Positions 23,534 through 37,056 of a DNA stretch of 64,000 bases are shown here, one piece after another. Made by a program: the position numbers and the translations under genes. Position 1 is the stretch's first letter, and each line of letters opens with the position of its first letter. Where the stretch lies: the NCBI GenBank assembly GCA_014529385.2, contig CM043968.1, positions 31,199,513-31,263,512 of the forward strand, written 5' to 3'. Source of the stretch: Adiantum capillus-veneris. Taxonomy: Eukaryota > Streptophyta > Polypodiopsida > Polypodiales > Pteridaceae. Under the pieces are notes generated by a model. The model was given only the letters and a program-made list of their open reading frames with translations, did no database searches and was not told the DNA's origin.

Positions 23534-25166
23534 ATTGAAAATCGAAAGGTCTTACCAAGGATTATTTCTCTTGGCAATGTGTAACCCATCACAAGAGTAG
23601 AGCACAAATATTAGCACACACAAAAATTGAAGTGATAAATTCTCCCCCTTGAACTAGGATTATAGAGGCACATGTAGAGGCACAAATATTAGCACACACA
23701 AAAATTGAAGTGATAAATTCTCCCCCTTGAACTAGGATTATAGAGGCACATGTAGAGGGTCAAACGTACTTGCAAGGCTTTGGCCAATTAGCGTGTTGGA
23801 GCTTGTGCACGTGGATGCTTTACAAATATCTTTCCGATCCGAGAGGTTGTGCTTCACTTTTAAGTGGAGGTGAGAGTTGCAGGTTTGATGGAAGAGCAAA
23901 GCTAAATTACCAAAAGGTAATATTTGTAGCGGGTATTATTTGTGGCTCATGGCATTGGGAACGTACTCTTTGTACATGGGTGAAGTGAAAAAAAAGGAAA
24001 CAAAAATAAATCGATAATAATAGCAAAAATTCTTCTTGGTCTTTAAGCATATGAAAGATGGATGCCCTGTTTTCTTACAAAATACTGCATGGGTTGAGCA
24101 TGTAGCAGTCTTTTGTAGCATGATTGCTTCTCCCACAGTTCTTGCACTTGATGAAAACCACAAATACTCCTCCACTGTCCTTCTTTGGGTCTTTCTTATT
24201 TTCATGTTCTTGAAGTGAATTGATGTTGTCTTCTAAGCTTGTTACCAAATCCTTCTCCATGAGGACTATCACTATTTGCTCGAAGGTACTATCGGGCATG
24301 GCTTTTAGAAGAATAGCTACTCTATCCTCATTGCCAATAGGGCATTGGATATAAGTGAGTTGAGTGCAAATTCTTTTCATCCTATTGACCAAAAAGGCTA
24401 CATCCTCTCCTAGCTCCATTGTGAGTGCATAAAGTTGCATTTTAAGTGCTATTTTGGATCTTTTGGATTTTGCTCCAAAATGTCATTTTAGCGTTAGCCA
24501 ATCTTCTTGAGAAGTTTTGGATTCATAAAGATAGTGAATGTAGTTATCATCAAGAGAGGTGAGAAGAATTCCATATTCTTGTTCGTCTCTCTCTTGATAC
24601 CTAGCAGTGAATGCCCTAGTTTCTACCCTTTTATTTTCTCCTAATGGTTTAACTACCCCCCACAAATTTATTTTCATTAGATATCCTTTTACTTTGTCTT
24701 GCCAAGTGTGAAAACCTTGGCTGTCAAATTTCGCTAAGGATTCTTTGCCCATATTGAAAATCGAAAGGTCTTACCAACGATTATTTCTCTTAGCAATGTG
24801 TAACCCATCACAAGAGTAGAGCACAAATATTAGCACACACAAAAATTGAAGTGATAAATTCTCCCCCTTGAACTAGGATTATAGAGGCACATGTAGAGGG
24901 TCAAACGTACTCGCAAGGTTTTGGCCAATTAGCGTGTTGGAGCTTGTGCGCGTGGATGCTTTACAAATATCTTTCCGATACGAGAGGTTGTGCTTCACTT
25001 TTAAGTGGAGGTGAGAGTTGCAGATTCGATGGAAGAGCGAAACTAAATTACCAAAAGGTAATATTTGTAGCGGGTATTATTTGTGGCTCATGGCATTGGG
25101 AACGTACTCTTTGTACATGGGTGAAGTGAAAAAAAAAAGGAAACAAAAATAAATTGATAATAATAC
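22812..25166 (-). repeat. tandem duplication of the gag segment
   Basis: Two head-to-tail copies at about 22812-24029 and 24030-25166 share gag plus its upstream leader, with high identity by eye. Copy 1 also holds a 78-bp tandem duplication (23602-23679 and 23680-23757) that copy 2 has only once, which accounts for nearly all the length difference. The doubling therefore came before, or was followed by, a separate small duplication. Confidence 0.9.
24075..24752 (-). pseudogene. copia-type gag, copy 2 (fossil)
   Basis: This is the second gag copy in the tandem duplication, again starting MGKESLAKFDSQGFHTWQDK on the minus strand and reaching a CKNCGRSNHATKDC knuckle. It is cut off at the duplication joint. 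It is a fossil. Confidence 0.8.
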
Positions 25167-26184
25167 CAGAATATCATGCTGCTATTGCAGCTAGCAAAAA
25201 GGTCTTGTGATGGTAAAGGCTACAGAGTGGCTCGGGATGGTGATAGGCTACACAGAGTAGGTGTTTATTGGGAGTGCAGTGGCTCTATTGAAGACAATGT
25301 AAAAGCTCCCAAAGAAATGAGATTAGGTAGCAAGATTGCAGGCTTTTGATGGTGTGTATAGAGCCAATTAGTAATGATATGCGCCGCTTGAGGATAGAGA
25401 GCTTGGCATAGCTAATTTACACTTCTTGGAATTCCTATAGGAGGGATATCAACCCTGTTGATGTGTTCAAAGATGATACTAACACTGTTGAGGCCCAATG
25501 ACTTGAAGGTCAATCGCAACAACAACCTCGCTCAATGCATGTGAGGCAAGTGGCTGAGGGTATTGGGGTAATCGAGGGTAGTAGAAGCTACATTTTGGTA
25601 AGGGTATCCATGGCGTGCAGGAGCCAAGATATTCTATAGCAGTTGAAAGCCAATGAAGATGTAGGCTCAATGAAGGTAGTTGTGGGCGAGAAAAGGAAAA
25701 CCTGGAGGAGGAGCAAAATGAGGAGTGAGCTTGACAACACAGAAGGGCTTGAGGTCGAGTACATCGCCGAGACCCAAACTAGTGCAAGTTGAGTAGACGA
25801 GCTTAGGTTTGAAACATGAGGTGGACACTTGAGGATAGGGCCACCTCTGTAAGGCATTGAAAAGGAAGCCTTCAACTTGTCTTAGCCCCCATAGACTTGC
25901 CTCAATTGATTTGGAAGGGGTTGCTTTGAATTTGTCCTTTTTCTAAGAAGTGGTTAGCAATCATTCAAAAACTACGAAGGGACAAAGTGGTGTCCCTTTG
26001 GACATTTGAAAAGCTAGGGAAGAGAAAAAAAAAATTGCCTAATTTAACATGCACATACACATCAAGGACAATTTTGCAAGGTGATGGAAGTAAATCCACT
26101 TGATCTACCATAATGAGATAAGTACCTAGGATATTAATTAGGCTAAGAAATCACGATTAGTCATAATGAAGGTTTCATACCATT
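25167..26184 (-). other. internal leader of the gag-only element
   Basis: About 1 kb lies between the 5' LTR and the doubled gag. Neither strand shows a known retroelement domain. A coherent + strand reading at 25500-25790 (with VVVGEKRKTWRRSKMRSELD) could be a captured host fragment or chance. Confidence 0.4.
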
Positions 26185-26526
26185 TGTATGGATTAGGTTA
26201 GGGTGGATGGTTGTTAGTAGCATTCACAAATAATTAACACTATGTTATTAATCACAAGATTAATTAAAAGGTGGAATCAATATGGATGCTCAAGTAAAAT
26301 GAAAATGCATTAGATTCATACCAAATGAATAATATACATCAAGCTTTTATAGATAAAAGCTAGGCTGCTGAAGGATATAGATCATGGACCTTCTTAAATG
26401 CAGTCTTTGTAGACTTCATTTAATGGGGTCTTCATGGGTCATGGATGCATGCATGCATGCATGTATGTCTCATACATTATGTGTCATAGAAAAGAGATGG
26501 TTTTCATGAGGAGGTTTATCGTAACC
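26185..26526 (-). repeat. LTR (5' LTR in element sense)
   Basis: Direct copy of 22223-22545. On the minus strand it carries a TATA box (tataaaag) and ends ...ATACA just before the partial primer site. The outer border at 26526 rests on a weak alignment and the ctctt match. Confidence 0.7.
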
Positions 26527-28726
<2,200 letters not shown>

Positions 28727-28924
28727 GCAACGCGTGGAAGGTAGTCAAACTAGTCGAAGTTGAGCAGAGAAGAGAGTGGTCTCGCTGATGGTTATCGAGA
28801 TATGTGTAGTCGACAAACAAGGGTAGAGACATGCAGGATGAGAGGGGTCAAGTCAATAGGACGGTGGTGTTTGTCGTGGTAGTGCAAAAGCGTCAGCAAT
28901 ACTTTTTCTCAGTTTTCATGGATT

Positions 28925-29135
28925 TGGGATGAGACGGAGGTGCTTTCACCTTGAAGACATGTGGCAGCTTCAAGCAAGATGTTAGCAAAGAGATGTTGAT
29001 ATGAGGAGATTGCTAGACGCGTGAAGCATTAGCAAAGAGATGTTGACACGAGGAGATTGATAGCTAGGGGATACGAGAGATCTCTCATGTGTGGCGGTGC
29101 TTTGGTCAATATGTATAGCAAAAAATAATTGAAAT
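28925..29135 (+). pseudogene. isolated PPR scrap with small tandem duplication
   Basis: The + strand reads FTLKTCGSFKQDV near 28945 and GGALVNMYSK near 29095, which are the ILKACG and NALVDMYAKCG phrases of the PPR unit. Between them a stretch with agcaaagagatgttga and gaggagattg is duplicated (about 28983 and 29032). It is a lone fragment of the same family as the 0.8-9 kb array, 20 kb away. Confidence 0.55.
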
Positions 29136-29299
29136 ATAATTTATTCTACTAGTTATAGCTCTATGCCATTTTCCAAATACCTCTGCGTGCACGTATCTCC
29201 ACAATCAAGAAAATCCATAACTAGAGAAGTGATATTGGCTACTATCACGGATGCTTGAGAATCAGTCTTCTTAAGTTTCCTACAAAAAAGCACTAAAAG

Positions 29300-29610
29300 A
29301 TTTTAGAAGGTTCCGCAAGATTCTAGAAAAATGGTGTGGAAGATTTTGAAAGGTGAGGAAAGTTATGCAAGGTTCTAGAAAATGACTTGCATCATCGCTA
29401 ATGTCATCGCCTACATATTGCTTATGTCATCATCAACTTCATCATTTATGTCATTATCTGCATCAACACTAAAAGGTTCTAGAAGTTTATTGTCATGAAT
29501 GTAATCACTTAAAGAGTTCTAGAACATTCTAGAAGAATCTAGGAGGTTCTAAAAAGTTCTAGAAGCTTGAAGAAGAATTTAGAAGGTCTTAGAAAGTTCT
29601 AGAAGCTTGA
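29300..29610. promoter_or_regulatory. array of heat-shock-element-like TTCTAGAA sites
   Basis: Seven perfect TTCTAGAA palindromes start at 29321, 29373, 29477, 29517, 29527, 29557 and 29597. At 29517-29534 two abut as ttctagaacattctagaa, giving four alternating TTC/GAA 5-bp units, the canonical binding pattern of heat shock factor. Many imperfect GAA/TTC units fill the gaps. The array ends about 160 bp upstream of a TATA box. Binding by HSF is inferred from the consensus only. Confidence 0.6.
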
Positions 29611-29764
29611 GTAAGAACTTAGAAGGTTCTTAGCCTCCTTAAGTTGGAGGAAGAACCTACAAGGTCTTAACCTCTTTAGGCTAAGAAAGGACCTAAAAGG
29701 TTCTTAACCTCCTCCTTAAGCTTGAGGAAGAACCTAAAAGACTCTTAATCTCCTTAAGCTTTAG

Positions 29765-29772
29765 TATAAATA
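29765..29772 (+). promoter_or_regulatory. TATA box (tataaata), probably LTR-like promoter
   Basis: The sequence tataaata followed by gaggtc is a strong plant TATA match. Downstream DNA (29800-29960) is T-rich with repeated cttgtaatcaa phrases, like the R/U5 part of a plant LTR. No second LTR copy or coding region was found, so a solo or unrecognised LTR, or a host promoter, are both possible. Confidence 0.5.
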
Positions 29773-29959
29773 GAGGTCTTGTGCTACAAGCCCTTCAATC
29801 TTGCCGACACCTGCAAGGTAAGCCCTCTTCCAATTCTTGTCTTGTACTCTTAGCATTGTAATGCAGGTTTTGTAATCAAGTTCTCTTAATCAAGTATTAA
29901 TCTTGTAATCAAAATTAAAGTCGTGTTTAGATTTCAAGCTCTTGTATATTGTGAGTATC

Positions 29960-32870
29960 CCCTCTCTCTCTCTTCTAGCTTGAGACACGCTTACAACAAC
30001 AACATAGAATTATGGGTGCACGACTCCTCGGTCTCAACCAAGGCTCAAGAAAAGGTAGGTTTGCTTTATCCAAACGTGCTCATATTAAGATATGTCAAAT
30101 TTTTGCAAGGAGGATTCGAGGATGGCTCAAGTTTTAAGATTTTTAGTCAATTTTAAATAGAATTTTCCTTCTCAAATATGGTTTTCACCTCAGAAAAGGG
30201 TGAAAGGATCCAAATTTTGTCGAGCCCCGGTGTCAATGTCAACTAACATATCATTGTCAAATTTTGAGGATTGAGTCATGATGAGAGCTAAGCATGATGC
30301 TATTCAATGGGGCCTCATAGGATTTAATGTCGTTATTATTCTCAAAGGTATGTAGCTGCAAAAATCGGTGTACAATGATAGATATGGCGGCCCCAATATG
30401 TGTGGCAAAAGCAAATGGGTTATGAGTACGTAAAGGGGCTACAAGCCACTACCTAAGTCCATGAGGGTGCAGAAGGGATACGCCATCAAGGCTTTGTTTA
30501 TAGGTGCAACAGCAAGGCTAGCCTCCAAAATTGATTCAGATAATTTGTTCTATCCGTAGATTGAGCATCATTCTTAAGGTGCTGAAAGAAAGGCCTCAAT
30601 GGGTTCAATGTCTTCATTTGCATCCAAGTCGCAACAATGCAATAATTTTCCTTTTGCAATGAGGTTTTGGGACTGGGTGTTCTTGCTAGTGAATTACTTG
30701 GGAGGGCTTGGGCCCTCCTACATATTTCCATAAGTGTATGTGAGGCCTCTGGCTGCCAATTTTGGACCATCTCATGGTGAATGATACCATGTAACATTGG
30801 AGATCCCTCACATCCAAGACCCTTGACACAATAAGCTGCTTAGCTTCCTCCTTCTCTTTAGTGGTCACCTATAAGATCCATTTTCATCCTCCTTTGTGTC
30901 CTTTGCAAATTGATGAAGGATCATTCATACTAGAGGGATTAGATTCCTCATCCACTTCTTTCTATCAGTAGCAAACCTTGCCTTGTCATTTGGTCCACAT
31001 CACTCATGGAGAGGCTAATTTTATTCATAATTAACCCATACCACTTGATCTCTTTCCATAGCATCTTTTGAATCAAAAATCATATATGTGGAAATTTGTG
31101 GCACATGTGCAATCCTTTCCTTCCAATCAGAAACCCGCAGTCTGCACAATCTTGCATATTTATCTATTGGTGTATCAATAGATAGATAAAAGAAGCCATG
31201 TCCCATGACACGTAAACCCTACCTTGGACCTTGGTAAACATTGAGCAACTCAAGTTTCTTTGGTTGATGACATTTTGAAGAGCTAGGGTTTCTAGCATCT
31301 TTATCCCTCATGCTTCGGTCTTTGCATTCATCATCATTATCACTACCATCATATCCATTGTATCTATCATGATCTTTATGAGTCCTTCAATTAGTATCCA
31401 TATGGTCATCCTTGTGATCAGCTTTTCATCTATGAGTAGGGCATCTCTATTACAATTCTATTGGTGCAGCTCATAGAAGGCATGCTCGTGTATTGAGATA
31501 CACATGTGGCCACTGAGGTGGTGGTGCTCTAGCCACGGTGTCCACTAGACCACCACCCGTATCACTTGCCATCTATCACTGCCCAAGCCAAAGTCCGTCC
31601 AGTGTGAACTCCAATCCCAATTGCAACTAACTGCTTGTCCTATGCCAGTGACACTATAGCCCTACTACAGGTTGCCCGTCACAAGACCACTCACCGTCCC
31701 GGTGAGGGAAACATTGAAACTAGAAAGAACATTGAACTAGCAAAAAAATGCAGCTCCATCTGATGGAGTTGATGTTTGGAGAAGATATTGAGTTTCAAGG
31801 AGGAATAGACCAATGTAGATAGTTGCAGAACATAATGAAGTATGGACAACCTTGTCACAATGAGATAAGTTAGGAACATGGTTGGGAAGTGAATTGCACA
31901 GACTAGTCTCTTGTCACAATGAGAGCACCTGTAGTGTAGATAATGGTGTCGTGTCCTTATAGTGGGTGCTCCTCAGTGCAATGTGCGTGATATCTCACTC
32001 CACAAAATGCAAACACAAAAAACAATGAACAACAGAGCAACAATAGTACGACTCAGAAGAACACAGTATAGGCTCTGGCATGGCAGCACACTCAGCTCCA
32101 ACACAGAACAACAACAACATGAACATCGACAATCTCAAAGAAATTGATACAGACTCTGGCATGGCAGCACACTCAGCTCCAGCCCATTTCTCATAGGTAC
32201 AGTGGGGGTGTCGATGCTCAACTGTGCAGGGATGGTGCAGACATGTTGTGTACAACTCCAGATAGATTCAGAGACTACTGCCCACATAAAAGTCGATCAT
32301 CGATGATAAAGTGTCTGAAAACTCCCACGTGCAAACACCTATTGTGTTCCTCATCAACTCTTTGAAATACAATCGCTTCAAGGCTTGGGGCCGCGTATGG
32401 ATCATCCAAGATGGTATAGATGTGTATCAAGACACCATTCATATCTATTAGAATAGCTGGTCTTTTTTATTAATCTACCTCCACGAATTTGCTTGGAGTA
32501 AATCTTAGGAAGATCACTCTTGATTTCTATCTCTTCAATAAGTAGTATTAAAGTGACTTTCTCTCAAGGACTTCATGGACCACATGGACAAGGAATACAT
32601 TCAAAACATACATAAAGTTGCACGAGAGAAATTAGATAAAAATAACAAAAAGAGATGCACTTTTTATTCCAAAATAAGCTACATCAAAACAACTTGTATT
32701 ACAAAAATGCATCGCCAAAGAAAATGTTGGTTCACAACTTCTTGCAAGGGTGTCTAGAGGGCTTTACTAGTTCTACGGTCATGATTTTTCCTAGGTAACC
32801 CTCTTCTCCAAAGTAGGATCCACCATTGTGTCCAATTGTGTTGCTTCCTTGTCAGCATGTTGGTTGTCTA
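29960..32870. other. unrecognised DNA with a possible gene scrap
   Basis: No known gene. The minus strand from about 31430 to 31021 is unusually coherent: an Asp/His/Lys-rich stretch (DRYNGYDGSDNDDECKDR), then HGFFYLSIDTPIDKYARLCR and WKERIAHVPQISTYMIFD, interrupted once by a stop. It could be an exon or a captured gene piece of unknown family. A 28-bp phrase beginning ctctggcatggcagcacact occurs at 32073 and again at 32154. Confidence 0.3.
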
Positions 32871-32877
32871 TTAAAGT

Positions 32878-33105
32878 TGTGCGCGTATGTCGCACGTGTC
32901 AATGCAAGGAAATTGCCGATACACTGTGTGCGAGCCACAAATGGCTCCAAGCACACAACAAGCCTAAACTAGTAAGCTCAAAGATGGCATTGGTGTGTCA
33001 CTCACCGCTCTACGCTTCCTGTCGTGGAGGATTCCTCGCTGCGAAGAAGAGGGAGACGCCACTACGCCGCACTCAACCACCTCGCCGCCATCGTGCCACC
33101 GCAAT

Positions 33106-33183
<78 letters not shown>

Positions 33184-33497
33184 GCATATACACACACACA
33201 AGGAGATGAAGAAGAAGAAGATGGAGATGGAGCAAGAGCACTCTTCAATTGCACAAATGAGAGAATGAGTGAATTTTAGGTTTAGTTGAATTTTATATGA
33301 GCTCGCCCGATTCACACTTGGACGCCCATGCTTAGCCAACTAATCCCTTGAATGTTCCAGTTAGAGTGCGCCTCTCATCGGCGATCACTCTTACCCTCTT
33401 CTTATTGGACCGACAAGCCCAGTACCTGACTCTACCAAGTAAATAATACAACGTCCGTCGTAGGTGATAGGGTTTCCGTGAGCCATGAGGGTTAACA
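32878..33497 (-). repeat. 3' LTR of the gypsy-like element
   Basis: About 620 bp, matching 41191-41773. It carries an internal (CT)n tract of about 37 units at 33107-33181, longer than in the partner LTR. Confidence 0.92.
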
Positions 33498-33512
33498 TGC
33501 CCCCCTTCCTGA
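33498..33512 (-). other. polypurine tract
   Basis: On the minus strand aggaaggggggca lies directly upstream of the 3' LTR (TGTTAACC...), the expected site for plus-strand priming. Confidence 0.75.
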
Positions 33513-35100
33513 TGTAGATTCCGTCCTCGGAAGCTATTGAGTTGAAGCTCATTCATCGAGGTGGAAGAGCATTTGAGATGAATGTCCTTAGCCTTCTTCA
33601 GTCACTGCAAAATCAAACAACATTGGCACAGTAATTGCATTCTCATATACAATTAAAAAGCATATGCAGTTTTAGGCAAACAAATTGATTGGTAGCAAAA
33701 TTCTAAACCATTTGTCAGCAATAAACATTAAATTGCAATATAATCAAACGCATAAACAGTTGGGAAGGTAAAAAACTAAACAAGTTCGGGGTCGCTAATT
33801 CAATGTTCGAAAGGCACTAAAGATCGACTATTAATACCATGGGTAAGATTCTTAATTTTCTCTGGTCAATTAAGTTGTTTAATCGCGAGAGCCAAGTATT
33901 TCATGTTCGAGGGCTGACTAGAGGCTATACTTAGAAGACCTTGTAGTTAAGCTACGATAAAAGGAATTTCTCATGAAATCATCGCCTGACTGATTTCCTT
34001 TTCTCTGACCCCCCAAAGTCTTTTCACAGTGATTCAATTTTGATGTGAGTGCTTATTTTGTATGCCTTGGGTTTTTTGCTTTTCAAGGAAAAGCGTCCAC
34101 ACTGGGAACCTCTAGGGCTTTAGTACCATAGGCAATACATGTGAGTGAAGTACCAAATCAAGCTGAGATTTCTCTTCAAGCTTAAGATTTTACATTGTGG
34201 CACTATGATTTTTTGTTTGTTCGTTTTCAGCATTTTAATTTGGTAACTTTGGGGGGTCATATAACACTGTTACACCTCCCCAGGCTCATCACACTAGTAA
34301 ACTCCCTTTATAATACTTACGCTAAAGGTCAATAGGGACTAAGCCCACTAGAAAGCCCTAGTACATTTCACACAATGATGCCTAAATCGGATTAAGAACC
34401 TAAGTAACCGTTAATTATTAGGAAGGCATTCCCCATGGTATTAAGAGAAGATCTCTAACACCTAGCTTGGTCAAATTAGCTTAGTCAGACTGCTTGCTTT
34501 TTAAACCTAGACAAGTGATTATGACAAAAAATTACATTGAATTTAATGTTTGATACTAAGCAAAATGCACTGAATATTTTGCTACCAATTACAATTAAAG
34601 CAGATAAACATGGATGCAAAAAAGATAAGGGGCAATGCTAATGGACAAGAAACACCTGTTTGTGTTGATGGTTGCGCTTGATTTGAAAAGTGGATGAGAG
34701 AAAGATTCTATGAAGGTCCAAATCCTAACCACAGCAACACGTTCCTGTACACACTAGGAAACACAAAGAATACCTCTAGGAGGCACATCAGTGGGAAGAA
34801 AGAACTTTGCTAATCACTAAACTCTAAAACAAAACTCCTATCATACTAATCCTACCTACCCTCCATCACTCAAGTGATGAGGATCAAAGGTGTTTTATGA
34901 CATAGGTTTCTGTTTCAGTGTACCGGATGTGAATGTGTAGGTTTGGGTTAGTGTTTTTACTTTTATCGTGCATACTCGTTTGCTAATTGCTCTTGCTCTT
35001 TATTATTTTTGTTTTATGTGATATAAGGCTTTATATATACATTCCCTAAGATTGGGAGATTGAAAGGTCAGGGAGGAAGGTTGAGAGGGAAGCAAGTGAA
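33513..35100 (-). other. non-coding internal region of the gypsy-like element
   Basis: In autonomous gypsy elements this position would hold the end of pol. Here no frame longer than about 60 codons and no RT, RNase H or integrase motif is seen. Composition is AT-rich. Confidence 0.6.
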
Positions 35101-35103
35101 TGA

Positions 35104-35860
35104 TAAATGTCAGCAAACACTCCCCCCTTCCTTGGGTAGATCATATCGTTTGAAATGTGCTCGTCACCCTTTGAAACCAATTGTTCCACTTGGTAATAGG
35201 TGAGGATTTTTGCCAGTAGTTTTCTATTACCTTAGGTGCCTCATCGAGTTGCAAGGGTGGTAAGGTGCTCTCCCAGGATCGAACTTGAAGTGGTTCATCA
35301 GGTAATTCTTGAACACTGGGAGGTGTGGACTCCTTTGTAGCTTTATGGAGGTCCACTATTATAGGTGGAGGCTGTGGAGAAGCTTTTACCTCTATGGATG
35401 CATGACATGAGGAGCTAGAAGCTTCATGGGACTCCCCTCTTCTTGAGCTAGGTGGAACAAATCGTTCTTTCTTCGGTACCCAAACTAGCTCTGGAGTGGG
35501 TGTGTAGCATTCTGTGATTTTTTTCTTTCCACGATTGTTGATTCATTTTGGATCTACGAGATTGGGCTCACATGGGTCAGGTGACAAGTAAGAGCACAGT
35601 TTACATTTTGGCACCCAGATTTGATCAATTCCTTGATAGTAGCCTTGGGCTTCCAATAGTCATTTAGGAATCCATCGCAATATTTTCTTACTTTTCTTGG
35701 AGCGAGTGGTACGTTCCTTACAAGGCTTCTGTTTTTTAGCATCAGCCATGGTCGCTAAAGAAGCTTTAGGGACCCACTTGTATGTTTTCTTCTTTATATT
35801 AGGATGAGTCTTGTCAGAAGCTATATGCATTGCTTGTAGCATATTTAAGGGTACGGGCAT
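35104..35860 (-). pseudogene. WVPK-motif spacer region (fossil)
   Basis: On the minus strand, frames downstream of the protease-like part repeat a K/R-W-V/I-P-K motif (KWVPKASLA, RWIPK, IWVPKC, VWVPKKERFVPP) at intervals of some 20-50 residues, followed by a Pro/Glu-rich tail. The role is unknown. Confidence 0.55.
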
Positions 35861-35861
35861 T

Positions 35862-36971
35862 TCATCCCCCTCGTATTACCCAGTTCGTCCCCATGTTTTC
35901 CCAAGTGTCTATGGTTGCTGCTAGGTGGACCCAATCCACATTGTCCGACTCAGTCATCCCAGGTAGTACATCCATATAAGGAGACTCTTCCCCAACATCA
36001 GTGTCCACTTTACACGTGTAACAATACTGCAATGGGGCCGAGTGAACTGTGATGTCAGATCTATGATCAATTATAAACCTATTTCCTAGAGGATGTGCTC
36101 GACCAGTTACAAGATCCACTTGAATGACAGAATCTTGGAACTGCAACAAGTAGATATGGTTTTTAGACCAGTCATGCACCATTTTTGCTTCCCTCATGAA
36201 AGGACGTCCTAAGATCATCTCCGATGCCATAGTGTGTTTGGAGAAATCCATAACAATGAAGGTAATCCTTATTTTATGTCCAAAGACCTTGATCTTGAGA
36301 TCTTCTAGCATCCCAATAGGTTTAACAATAAACCCATTGGCCATCTTCACTACTATGGTTGTGGTCCCAAGGTGAGGTCTTCCCATAGTTTCCCATCAAT
36401 TTTTAGTCACAATGCTAACCCCAGCACCACCATCAAGGATTCCCTTCACAGTTAATCCCTTAGTGGTGATTGTTATGGTCGCATTGGATTCATCACCCTC
36501 AAAGTATTGTCCCAACTTGTTAACAGGTATTTCTATTACAAGGTTCTCATCTAGGTTGGGTTGTGGATCTAAGTGTTTCTCCTCTGTTGTTGGCATCTCC
36601 CCAGCTCCATCCATCTGTGAAAATTGTGGTAGCCCAAACTTTAGTTCTCCATTGAGGAAGGCTCGAAGAGTTGAGACTAGCTTAGGGTCTTTATATAGTT
36701 TGAACATGATGGTGGCTCTAACTTCTGAAGACATGAAATCCATCAATTTGGCAATGTTTAACGGCACCTTTTGGCCTTGAGTCCCTTGACGTGGGGAAGA
36801 TGGGATCTCCATTTCTTCGATAGGATCAAGTAGTCCCTCTGTAAACATTCTTTCCATCAAGAAGTGAGAACGCCCACTTTCCCATGACTTTAAGTCAATT
36901 TCTTCTTGGATTCCACTAGGTATGGCTAAGGGTCTATGGACTTGGTGAGGTTGTTGTTGCGTAGGGAACAC
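35862..36971 (-). pseudogene. retropepsin-like protease region (fossil)
   Basis: The minus strand reads ILDGGAGVSIVTKN at about 36400-36440, the DGG(S/A)GV form of the aspartic protease active site found in plant gypsy polyproteins. It continues with GRPHLGTTTIVVKMANG, IKVFGHKIRITFIVMD and the conserved ILGRPFMREAKMVHDW. It would process the gag polyprotein in a live element. Confidence 0.8.
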
Positions 36972-37056
36972 GGTGTCTGTAATCTAGATCTGCCGAGGTG
37001 TTGGTTCTAGATCCCTTTGGGTATCTTCTACCAAACTCCTTAATTGCTTGACTCGC

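Larger units (their letters stand above)
22223..26526 (-). mobile_element. gag-only LTR retroelement (non-autonomous) fossil
   Basis: Two direct repeats of about 320 bp bound a region whose only recognisable coding content is minus-strand gag of the UBN2/copia type. On the minus strand the 5' LTR is at about 26185-26526, with a TATA box (tataaaag at about 26344-26351). It is followed by a partial match to the initiator-Met primer site (TGGTATGAAACC, 9 of 12). No protease, integrase, RT or RNase H was seen, so it resembles a TRIM/LARD-like or deleted copia element. The bases ctctt occur at both outer ends (22218-22222 and 26527-26531), a possible target duplication. The gag segment inside is doubled. 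The LTRs differ at a modest number of positions, so it is not very recent. Confidence 0.75.

Noticed and set aside
22223-26526. A full copia retrotransposon with pol
   Set aside because: No protease, integrase, RT or RNase H motif was found on either strand between the LTRs.
32073-32181. LTR pair or regulatory repeat from the 28-bp ctctggcatggcagc repeat
   Set aside because: The repeat is too short and close-spaced, with no ends or flanking duplications; simple local duplication suffices.
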